Position numbers and translations under genes: made by a program
Part shown: piece by piece, positions 8,022 through 15,194 of the stretch
How the letters are laid out: every line of letters starts with the position of its first letter
Position numbering within the stretch: position 1 is the first letter of the stretch
Assembly (NCBI GenBank): GCA_017469465.1
Contig: JAFUGH010000035.1
Span: 1-49,414, forward strand
Source of the DNA: Clostridia bacterium
Lineage (GTDB): Bacteria > Bacillota > Clostridia > TANB77 > UBA1234
Direction: 5' to 3'
Length of the DNA stretch: 49,414 bases
Notes under the pieces: generated by a model
Databases searched by the model: none
Told to the model about the DNA's origin: nothing
What the model saw: only the letters and a program-made list of their open reading frames with translations

Positions 8022-9260
8022 TTATTTGTCTTGTTCATCTACCCATTTGGCAAATTCTTCATTAGTAATTTTCCCAGAGCAAACATCCTTATACATTTGC
8101 TTTCCTATCTTTCTATATTGCTCTAAATCTTTCTGATATATATTTATTTTAGGATTTCTAGTAGCTCTAAGCTTTTTTCTACTACCAATCTTTCTATATT
8201 TTTCATAAGTTGTATCATTTTCTAATTTTCTTTTTTGATATTCTTTATTACCAATATCTTTGCAAGTTAGTTTGTTTTCTATGATTCTATCACAATAAGT
8301 AACTGTTTCTTTATGTGTGATAAAGTATCTTCCACAATTTCCACAAATTTTAATATTCATTTTATTTACTGCGACTACATTAAATAATGTAATATAAAAA
8401 CTTGTAAATAAATTGGTGGTTTCAAATTGTTGTAAGCTATTAAGCTTTCTTCCTGTAGGATCTATTTTTTCAATAGCAGAAATTAAAGTAAATATATCTT
8501 CAAGTCTTATTTCTTCTTTTCTCATAGGAAAATCATTATATTGATAATCTAGTAAATCTGTTGAATGAAAATCTTGTTTAAATCCAGCAAAAGTGTCTTG
8601 ATATAATTGATTATATAAAAAGAATATTTGCTTATGAGTTAAATATTTCATATCAAAAGGATTATCAATTTTATATACAAAATTAATACATTTTTTAAAG
8701 AGGCTCTGATAATATATTAAATTTCCTTTTTCTTTATCATAGTATTTTTTTGCGATTTCAACAACTTCACTTACAGGATATAAAGTGTCTAATTCAATAT
8801 GTTTTATATCATTATTATCTAATTTATCTATAAAATAATCAAAGAAATTTATAAAAAATAACAAGTAATCGTTAAATACATCAAAATCATAACTAATGAA
8901 ATCTAATAGCGCTAGATCATTATGTTCAACAGCGGTCATAGGCTCAAATACGATATAGCCTTTTAAGGTTTCTACATTATCTTTAAAAGTTAATGGAATA
9001 GCTTCAACAGTTTTATCTATTTCTGTAATTGCTTTTAATTCATTAAGTATTTTCTCTCGTTCTGATTCAGAAGCTGCATTTTCAAGATTTAAAACTAATT
9101 GCCCAAACCTCTCATCAGGAGGTATAGTCCTTAAATTTACTAAGTATTTATTATTATTTTTACTAATAGGCTTACTCAAATATGCTCCAGAAGTATGGAT
9201 AAATATTTGAGAAAAGTATGACGAATCAAATGATATACCTATTTTATTTTTTCTTTCCAT
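8022..9260 (-). CDS. DUF6076-like zinc-ribbon protein
   Basis: The 412-residue protein is mostly helical and ends with a zinc-ribbon-like block: CGNCGRYFITHKETVTYC, then TCKDIG and a basic tail. From memory this layout matches the DUF6076 family, which is common at the edges of Firmicutes mobile elements and has no established role. It is transcribed away from the excisionase/replication genes. The shared upstream region (9261-9446) carries repeated GTTAAC palindromes. Its 3' end lies 8 bases from the insertion sequence but the frame is intact. Confidence 0.6.
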   Translation of the reverse strand: MERKNKIGISFDSSYFSQIFIHTSGAYLSKPISKNNNKYLVNLRTIPPDERFGQLVLNLENAASESEREKILNELKAITEIDKTVEAIPLTFKDNVETLKGYIVFEPMTAVEHNDLALLDFISYDFDVFNDYLLFFINFFDYFIDKLDNNDIKHIELDTLYPVSEVVEIAKKYYDKEKGNLIYYQSLFKKCINFVYKIDNPFDMKYLTHKQIFFLYNQLYQDTFAGFKQDFHSTDLLDYQYNDFPMRKEEIRLEDIFTLISAIEKIDPTGRKLNSLQQFETTNLFTSFYITLFNVVAVNKMNIKICGNCGRYFITHKETVTYCDRIIENKLTCKDIGNKEYQKRKLENDTTYEKYRKIGSRKKLRATRNPKINIYQKDLEQYRKIGKQMYKDVCSGKITNEEFAKWVDEQDK

Positions 9261-9272
9261 ATCAAATCCCCC

Positions 9273-9405
9273 TTGTTAACAAATCACAAAAAAACCAAAA
9301 GTTTCGTTTTGATAACAGAATTCACTAAATCTAGTAGGATTTTATCATAATTCGCGGTATAATTCAATTGGTTAACAGGAAAAACTTTAAAAAACTTGTT
9401 AACAA
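9273..9405. promoter_or_regulatory. Divergent control region with repeated TTGTTAACAA palindromes
   Basis: The palindrome TTGTTAACAA occurs at 9273-9282 and again at 9396-9405, with related copies TTGATAACAG (9309-9318) and GGTTAACAGG (9370-9379). A -10 TATAAT lies at 9358-9363. This fits operator sites for a regulator controlling both the zinc-ribbon gene and the excisionase/replication operon. The regulator is not identified. Confidence 0.5.
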
Positions 9406-9446
9406 TGGCTAGCCAATAAAATACTTAAAAGAAAGGAGGCATTTAT

Positions 9447-9647
9447 ATGGAACTACAAAAAGTACAAAGGACAACACTAACAATGAAAGAAGCAGCAGAG
9501 TATTTAGGAATATCTTACTGGTTAATAAATCAATTAGTAAGAAGAAAAGAAATACCTTGCTCTAAAGTTGGTGGAAAATTCCTATTTAGAGTTCAAGCAC
9601 TAGAGGAATACTTAAGCACAAAAGAAAAAGAGTCAGTAAACTTCTAA
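9447..9647 (+). CDS. Excisionase-family helix-turn-helix protein
   Basis: The 66-residue protein is a single MerR/Xis-type winged helix: TMKEAAEYLGISYWLINQLV is the helix-turn-helix, followed by the wing KVGGKFLFRVQALEEYL. Proteins of this size and form act as recombination directionality factors or transcription regulators in integrative elements. It follows AAAGGAGG and leads the replication genes. The only tyrosine recombinase in the window is the interrupted one at 32459. Confidence 0.85.
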   Translation: MELQKVQRTTLTMKEAAEYLGISYWLINQLVRRKEIPCSKVGGKFLFRVQALEEYLSTKEKESVNF

Positions 9648-9673
9648 TTTAAATGGAAGAGGAGGGAAAGGCT

Positions 9674-10201
9674 ATGTACGGAGTACAGTGGTTTAAAGTT
9701 GATAGAAACATTTTTAATAACAGGAAAATCCAATTGATTCTTAAACATAAAGATGGAGATTTATACTTTAGAGTGTGGATCCAATTGTTATCAATAGCAG
9801 TTGAATGTGGCAACGATGGTAGATTAGAAATAGGACAAAAGCCGATTACCTTCCAAGATTGTGCGAAGATTATGGGAAAAACTTCGGACAAGATAAGAAG
9901 AATATTGGAAGAATTTCTGGAGTTAGGAATGCTACAAAAAGAAGGTGAAACATTCTTAATTAAAAATTGGGATAAGTACCAAAGTATTGATAAATATGAA
10001 AATTATCAAGAAAACAACAGACAAAGACAAAGAAAATATCGTGAAAAATTAAAAGCTAATGGTGAAAAAAGTAACGTTACAATAACGTTAAATAACGCGG
10101 AAGAAGAGAAAAGAATAGAAAAGAAAACAAAAGAAGAGAAAATAATAGAAGAGATAAGAAGAGAGGAGGATGAAAATGGGTTTAGAGAATACAAATTATA
10201 A
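9674..10201 (+). CDS. Phage-type replisome organizer (DnaD-like N-terminal domain)
   Basis: The 175-residue protein begins MYGVQWFKVDRNIFNNRKI, the standard opening of phage replisome organizer N-terminal domains, and carries a winged helix (TFQDCAKIMGKTSDKIRRIL). The C-terminal third is low-complexity and strongly charged. Such proteins bind the origin and recruit the helicase loader, encoded here by the next, overlapping gene. ATG 9674 is chosen over 9653 because GAGGAGGG lies 7 bases before it. The DNA at 10072-10097, inside the gene, contains TAACG repeats 10-11 bases apart that may be the origin iterons. Confidence 0.8.
   Translation: MYGVQWFKVDRNIFNNRKIQLILKHKDGDLYFRVWIQLLSIAVECGNDGRLEIGQKPITFQDCAKIMGKTSDKIRRILEEFLELGMLQKEGETFLIKNWDKYQSIDKYENYQENNRQRQRKYREKLKANGEKSNVTITLNNAEEEKRIEKKTKEEKIIEEIRREEDENGFREYKL
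10071..10098 (+). repeat. Phased TAACG iterons inside the replisome organizer gene (possible replication origin)
   Basis: TAACG occurs at 10072, 10083 and 10093 (spacing 11 and 10 bases), beginning with the palindrome GTAACGTTAC. Origins of related elements often lie within this linker-coding region. Confidence 0.45.
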
Positions 10202-10991
10202 TGAATTTATCCACAAGAAATTAAAGAAATGTGAATTCTGTGGTAGCGAATTAGAACCAATAGGACTTGATTATCTATATGTGAATATATCCCCTGATTG
10301 TATTCAATATCAAAGATGTAATTGTAGTAAAGCACAAGAATATTGGAGAGAAAAAGACAAGCAGCAATATGAAAAGCAAAAACGAAATAGATTCAAATCA
10401 ACAATAAACAGAATTTACAAAGAAAACTATGTTGGAAGAAATATTCAAAATTTGAATTTTGAAAACTTTTATTCAGATCAAAATAATCAATATGCAGTAA
10501 AAGTTGCTAAAGATTATACAAATAAGAATAAAGCAAATATGCAAGCCAATGGACTGATAATAACGGGCGCGTCAGGAGTTGGAAAAACGCATTTAGCAGG
10601 TGCTATTGCAAATAGATTAATTGAAGACGGAAAGATAGTTTTAATGGGTAGATTAACAACATTATTAGATATGATAAAGGAAACATTTAGAGATAATACA
10701 AAGTCTGAAAATGAATTAATTGAACTATATTCCAATGTAGATATGATAATAATTGATGATTTAGGAACAGAAAGAATAAGCAGTTGGGCATTAGAAAAAC
10801 TATATACAATAATACAAAATAGATTTGAAAATGGATTACCAATTATTATTACGACAAGGTTCGACAAAAAGGGATTAATTTCGAGATTTAGTTATAGTAA
10901 TGACCAAGATTTAATTGATGCAACAATCTCAAAATTGTATCAAAAGTGTTATGGAATAACGCTAAAAGAAATGAAAAAAGAGTTAGTATAG
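10176..10991 (+). CDS. DnaC/IstB-like AAA+ helicase loader
   Basis: The 271-residue protein has an N-terminal zinc-finger-like set of cysteines (Cys19, Cys22, Cys48, Cys50), a Walker A loop GASGVGKT (131-138) and a Walker B strand MIIIDDLGTE. It is expected to load the replicative helicase at the origin bound by the upstream organizer, with which it overlaps by 26 bases. ATG 10176 is chosen because GAGGAGG lies 6 bases before it, whereas ATG 10170 touches that site. Confidence 0.88.
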   Translation: MGLENTNYNEFIHKKLKKCEFCGSELEPIGLDYLYVNISPDCIQYQRCNCSKAQEYWREKDKQQYEKQKRNRFKSTINRIYKENYVGRNIQNLNFENFYSDQNNQYAVKVAKDYTNKNKANMQANGLIITGASGVGKTHLAGAIANRLIEDGKIVLMGRLTTLLDMIKETFRDNTKSENELIELYSNVDMIIIDDLGTERISSWALEKLYTIIQNRFENGLPIIITTRFDKKGLISRFSYSNDQDLIDATISKLYQKCYGITLKEMKKELV

Positions 10992-11101
10992 TCGGAAAAA
11001 CTAATAACTAACTCCTATATAAGTTAATAACATTTTAATATAAAAACATATAAATGTAAAGAAAAAAATAGAAATTAAATATAAGAAAGGATGTATAAAT
11101 T

Positions 11102-11404
11102 ATGAGAAAAATTTTTGAAGGATACAAATTAATAGAAACAAAAGATATCGAAGGGAAAAGAATAAGACCAAGAAATGAGGTTTATAGAAGGGCATTTTTA
11201 TTAGCAAGAAGAAGAGTGCATTTGAAAGGAATAAGAGAACCTTTTGAAGTTATAAGAAGAGGTAATAGATATATTTTAAGCTCAAATCCTATAACATTTA
11301 ATGCAGTAAAAAGTTTAAATTATAGAGTAGTTCCATGTATAATTAGAAACCCAAGATATGAACTTATATTAAATAAAACATTAAGAAATTTAGACATGGA
11401 TTAA
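11102..11404 (+). CDS. Small ParB/Spo0J N-domain-like protein
   Basis: The 100-residue basic protein contains EPFEVIRRGNRYIL followed by ITFNAVKSLNYRVVPCII. This follows the ParB N-terminal pattern in which a G-x-R-Y-x-I strand is followed by an arginine-rich box and a helix ending in xVPCII. The GxRR box that binds CTP in true ParB proteins is replaced by SSNP, so a partition CTPase role is doubtful. It lies alone between the replication genes and the relaxase and has its own terminator. It may be a regulator or a reduced nuclease-like fold. Confidence 0.5.
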   Translation: MRKIFEGYKLIETKDIEGKRIRPRNEVYRRAFLLARRRVHLKGIREPFEVIRRGNRYILSSNPITFNAVKSLNYRVVPCIIRNPRYELILNKTLRNLDMD

Positions 11405-11414
11405 TAAAAAATAG

Positions 11415-11448
11415 TACTTGGACTTGTTAAATAAGTCCAAGTATTTTT
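11415..11448 (+). terminator. Rho-independent terminator
   Basis: TACTTGGACTT pairs perfectly with AAGTCCAAGTA around a 7-base loop and is followed by TTTTT. Confidence 0.85.
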
Positions 11449-11450
11449 CT

Positions 11451-11622
11451 TAAATTAGGTACAAAAATGTAATGAAAAGGTACGTCAAAAGGGAGAGAAA
11501 AAGTGCAAAAATAGGTACAAATAATGTAGATGTATTGTCCTAGCAAGCATTGAATTTTGCCAGCTCGAAATTCTCAAATGGGGAAATTCCCCAATCCCCT
11601 TTTTAAGAGAGGAGGTTAGAAT
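11451..11622 (+). other. Probable oriT region upstream of the relaxase
   Basis: This non-coding stretch holds an imperfect inverted repeat (GAATTT near 11552, AAATTC ending near 11573) and a perfect GGGGAAATTCCCC palindrome (11580-11592), immediately before the relaxase gene. The origin of transfer normally lies directly upstream of the relaxase in such elements. The nick site cannot be assigned from sequence alone. Confidence 0.4.
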
Positions 11623-12993
11623 ATGGCTACAACAAAAATTTGGAAAGTTGTAAAGAGATTAGATCATGTAGTTGACTATGCAAAAGATGAAAACAAAACT
11701 AAGAATGACTATGTCGAAAATGGATTTGATCAGTATGACGATATAAGGAGAGTTTTTATGTATGCAACTAACGCAGATAAAACGGAAAAGCAATTTTATA
11801 CAACAGGAATAAATTGTGATGTTGAAGAAGCAGTTGAACAAATGCAATTTGTTAAGAAAAGATATGGAAAAGAAAAAGGCATACTTGCTTTTCATGCAGA
11901 GCAATCTTTTGCTAAAGGAGAAGTTACTCCAGAGATGGCTCATGAAATTGGAGTAAGACTTGCTAATGAAATATGGGGAGATAGATTTCAAGTTATAGTA
12001 ACAACACATTTGAATACAGAACATCTTCATAATCATTTTGTAATAAACTCTGTTTCTTTTAAGGATGGACTTAAATATTATAGTAATCATGTTAATACTG
12101 CAATATTAAGAAGAACATCAGACGAACTTTGCGAAGAATATGGAATAAGTGTATTAGAAGAAAAGACTTGCAAGTCAGGAATCAATTATAATAATTTTTA
12201 TCAAAAGTCTTTGCAAAATTCAGACTATTATAAATTTGCAAAAGAAGATATAGATTATGCAATAAAACATTCTTATTCAAGTAAGGATTTTCACAAGATA
12301 TTAAATTCAATGGGATATACTTATTATTATAGAGCGGAAAAATTATCAATAAGAAAAGAACTTCATAAAAGAAATATAAGAGTTGAGAGAGCATTTGGAG
12401 AAGAATATTCTGAAGAAAATATTAGACGAAGAATATTAGCAAATGATTTTATTCCTGAAGAAAAAATATATCCATATAGAATTAGTAAGACAAATTATTT
12501 TGGAACAAAAAGTATTTTCAAAAAGAAATATAAGCCTAAGGGAATAGTTGCATTATATTATTACTATAGATACTTATTAGGCTATCATAAGAAGAATAAT
12601 ACTCCACACAAGTTAACAGAAGAAATGCGAAAAGATATAGCAAAGATGGATTATTATTCAGAGTTAGCAAGATTCTTATGTAAGTATAAATTAGAATTAG
12701 CAGAAAATGTTGATGACTTAAAAGATAAGAAACTACGAGAGAAGCAAGATATATTAAATACAAGAAATAGATTATATTATAAAAGAGGAAATACAGAGAA
12801 TGAGAGCGAGAAAAATCAAATTACAAGACAGATAATACAAGTTACAAAAGAACTTGATAAGGTAAAAAAAGAGATTAAAATGTGTGATGAGGTTGTAGAT
12901 AATGCAGATAAAATGAAAGAGCCAATAAGACAAGTAGAGGAAAAAGAACAGGAAAAAGTACAGAAGAAAAAGGTGAGAAGGTATGATAGGTAA
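11623..12993 (+). CDS. MobP-type relaxase/mobilization nuclease
   Basis: This 456-residue protein starts MATTKIWKVV and carries the histidine motif of relaxases (THLNTEHLHNHFVINSVSF, about residues 127-146), which coordinates the metal for nicking oriT. The catalytic tyrosine is probably in the N-terminal VVDYAKDE region. The C-terminal half is charged and coiled. No coupling protein or type IV secretion genes are present, so the element would depend on another conjugative machine (an IME). AGGAGG precedes the start. Cargo genes begin right after its terminator. Confidence 0.88.
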   Translation: MATTKIWKVVKRLDHVVDYAKDENKTKNDYVENGFDQYDDIRRVFMYATNADKTEKQFYTTGINCDVEEAVEQMQFVKKRYGKEKGILAFHAEQSFAKGEVTPEMAHEIGVRLANEIWGDRFQVIVTTHLNTEHLHNHFVINSVSFKDGLKYYSNHVNTAILRRTSDELCEEYGISVLEEKTCKSGINYNNFYQKSLQNSDYYKFAKEDIDYAIKHSYSSKDFHKILNSMGYTYYYRAEKLSIRKELHKRNIRVERAFGEEYSEENIRRRILANDFIPEEKIYPYRISKTNYFGTKSIFKKKYKPKGIVALYYYYRYLLGYHKKNNTPHKLTEEMRKDIAKMDYYSELARFLCKYKLELAENVDDLKDKKLREKQDILNTRNRLYYKRGNTENESEKNQITRQIIQVTKELDKVKKEIKMCDEVVDNADKMKEPIRQVEEKEQEKVQKKKVRRYDR

Positions 12994-13020
12994 AACTGGT
13001 AGAGAAATCTATCAGTTTTA
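12991..13020 (+). terminator. Terminator after the relaxase
   Basis: TAAAACTGGTAGA pairs with TCTATCAGTTTTA around a 4-base loop and is followed by an AT-rich tail. Confidence 0.6.
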
Positions 13021-13087
13021 TATTACAAAAATATTAAATTTTTATTACATTTTTGACACAAATATTCCGTTTATATCAACAAATATG

Positions 13088-13119
13088 ATATATAAACTAT
13101 AAGCTTATAGTTTATATAT
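13088..13119. promoter_or_regulatory. 32-bp perfect palindrome, probable operator of the restriction-modification controller
   Basis: The sequence reads the same on both strands across 16+16 bases, centred on AAGCTT with outer ATATATAAACTATA. It ends 14 bases before the XRE gene and overlaps where its promoter should be. Controller (C) proteins of restriction-modification systems bind paired palindromic operators at this position, so autoregulation is likely. Proof needs binding data. Confidence 0.65.
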
Positions 13120-13133
13120 GAAAGGTTATACAA

Positions 13134-13451
13134 ATGAGCAAGTTTAAAACAATTTTAAATAAAAAATTGAAACTGAATAATATTAGTAAAAATAAATTTG
13201 CAAAAATGATCGGAGTTACTTCCGTATATGTAGGTCAATTAACAAGAGGAGAAAGAAATCCGAGCAAAAAACTGCAAATAAAAATAGCAGATATCTTTTA
13301 TGAAAAGGAAAAAGAAAAAAATAACTTTTTAGATAATATTGCAAAGGAAACTAATGATATTCCAGCGGATATCTACAATGGTATTTTAGATAATGAAAAT
13401 GAATGGAATAAAGTAAGAGAATTTTTGAAAAAGGAGAATATAGTAAAATGA
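13134..13451 (+). CDS. XRE-family regulator (controller protein of the type I R-M operon)
   Basis: The 105-residue protein has an N-terminal XRE helix-turn-helix (NKFAKMIGVTSVYVGQLTRG, then ERNPS) and a short helical tail. It overlaps hsdM by ATGA at 13448, so both are translated from one message. Position and size suggest it times expression of methylation before restriction, by analogy with C proteins of type II systems. The 32-bp palindrome upstream is its likely binding site. Confidence 0.85.
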   Translation: MSKFKTILNKKLKLNNISKNKFAKMIGVTSVYVGQLTRGERNPSKKLQIKIADIFYEKEKEKNNFLDNIAKETNDIPADIYNGILDNENEWNKVREFLKKENIVK

Positions 13452-15193
13452 GTACAAAAATACAAGCAAAAGCAAATTTAATATGGGAAGTAGCAACAAA
13501 ACTAGTAGGAGTATATAAGCCACATGAATATGGTAAGGTAATATTACCAATGACAGTATTGAAAAGATTTGATGATATATTAGAACCAACAAAAGAAGTA
13601 GTATTGAAAAAATATGAAGAAGTTAAAAATTTAGCTGTTAATGAACCTTTCTTGAAAGAAGCCTCAGGATATAGTTTTTATAATACAAGCAAATATGACT
13701 TTGAAAAACTATTATCAGATCCAGATAATATAGAAAGTAATTTTAAAAACTATTTAAGTGGTTTTTCTGATAATGTTCAAGACATTTTAAGTAATTTTAA
13801 ATTTGAAAACGAAGTTAAAACAATGGCAGATAATAGATTGCTATATGTAGTCATTGAAGAATTTAATACTAAAAAAGCATATATGGGACTTGACGAAGTC
13901 AAGACTGAAGATATGGGTTACATTTTTGAAGAACTTGTTAGGAAATTTTCTGAAAGCTATGATGAAGAAGCAGGAGCTCATTTTACTGCAAGAGATATTA
14001 TATATTTAATGACAGATTTATTGGTTGCAGAAGAAAGAGATATTTTAATAAATGATGATAAAGTAAAAACAATATACGACATGGCAATGGGAACGTCACA
14101 AATGCTTGCATGTATGACTGATAGATTACATCAGCTAAATAAAAAGGTTAAAGTAGATTGTTATGGACAAGAATTAAATCCTGAAACTTACGCAATAGCA
14201 AAAGCAGACATGCTTATTAAAGGTGGAGATGCAGATAACTTTAAACAGGGAGATACCTTAGATGATGATAAATTCAAAGGATATTCATTTGATTATATAA
14301 TTTCAAACCCACCTTTTGGAATAGATTGGAAGAAACAGAAGAAAGCAGTTGAAGATGAAGCTGATAAAGGTGTACAAGGTAGATTTCCAGTAGGTACACC
14401 TAAAATATCAGATGGACAAATGTTATTTACATTAAATGGTATAGCTAAGTTAAAAGATGATGGAAAAATGGCAATAATTCAAAATGGATCACCACTATTT
14501 AGTGGAGCTGCAGGATCAGGAGAGTCTGAAATAAGAAGATATATTATAGAGAATGATTGGTTAGAAGCTATAGTTCAGTTACCAACAGATTTATTCTACA
14601 ACACAGGTATTTCAACTTATATTTGGATTATAAATAAAGGAAAAGAAGGTACATTAAGAGAAGGTAAAGTACAATTAATAGATGCATCTAATTGTTACAT
14701 AAATAGAAGAAAAAATATTGGTAATAAAAGAAAAGATTTAGACGAAGCTTCCAGAAATTTAATTTTAAAAGCTTATGATGAATTCTCAAATAAAGAATAT
14801 AAAGATAATGTCAAAATCGTCGAGAGCAAAATATTTGATAAAGAAGATTTTGGATATAATAGAATAACAATTGAATCTCCTGAACTTGATGAAAATCAGG
14901 AAATAATAAAAGATAAAAAAGGTAATATAAAAGCAGATAACAATAAAAGAGATTATGAAAATATACCTTTAAAAGAGAATATTGAAGAATACTTTGAAAG
15001 AGAAGTATTACCATATAATAATGATGCATGGATTGATAAAAAGAAAACTCAAATAGGATATGAAATACCGTTTACAAGATATTTCTATAAATATGTTGCA
15101 CCAGAAAAATCTGATGATATTTTAGAAAGAATAAGAAAAAATGAGAGTAGTATTATGGATTCTCTAAAAAGATTATTTGAGGAGGATAAATAA
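13448..15193 (+). CDS. hsdM: Type I restriction-modification DNA methyltransferase subunit M
   Basis: The 581-residue protein is an adenine-N6 methyltransferase subunit. It has a helical HsdM N-terminal domain, an AdoMet-binding region (MAMGTSQMLACM, degenerate from the usual GTGG) and the catalytic NPPF in IISNPPFGIDW at about residue 287. It works in an M2S1 methylase or R2M2S1 restriction complex, where HsdS sets specificity. The start overlaps the controller's stop codon, and hsdS starts 1 base after its stop. The motif I change from xGxGxG to MGTSQ also occurs in other HsdM proteins with divergent loops, and activity is likely but not certain. Confidence 0.92.
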   Translation: MSTKIQAKANLIWEVATKLVGVYKPHEYGKVILPMTVLKRFDDILEPTKEVVLKKYEEVKNLAVNEPFLKEASGYSFYNTSKYDFEKLLSDPDNIESNFKNYLSGFSDNVQDILSNFKFENEVKTMADNRLLYVVIEEFNTKKAYMGLDEVKTEDMGYIFEELVRKFSESYDEEAGAHFTARDIIYLMTDLLVAEERDILINDDKVKTIYDMAMGTSQMLACMTDRLHQLNKKVKVDCYGQELNPETYAIAKADMLIKGGDADNFKQGDTLDDDKFKGYSFDYIISNPPFGIDWKKQKKAVEDEADKGVQGRFPVGTPKISDGQMLFTLNGIAKLKDDGKMAIIQNGSPLFSGAAGSGESEIRRYIIENDWLEAIVQLPTDLFYNTGISTYIWIINKGKEGTLREGKVQLIDASNCYINRRKNIGNKRKDLDEASRNLILKAYDEFSNKEYKDNVKIVESKIFDKEDFGYNRITIESPELDENQEIIKDKKGNIKADNNKRDYENIPLKENIEEYFEREVLPYNNDAWIDKKKTQIGYEIPFTRYFYKYVAPEKSDDILERIRKNESSIMDSLKRLFEEDK

Positions 15194-15194
15194 T

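Noticed and set aside
12182..12394. Minus-strand frames inside the relaxase gene (also 11659-12090 and 12536-12763)
   Set aside because: They are antisense shadows of a well-supported gene, with hydrophobic composition typical of reverse AT-rich coding DNA.
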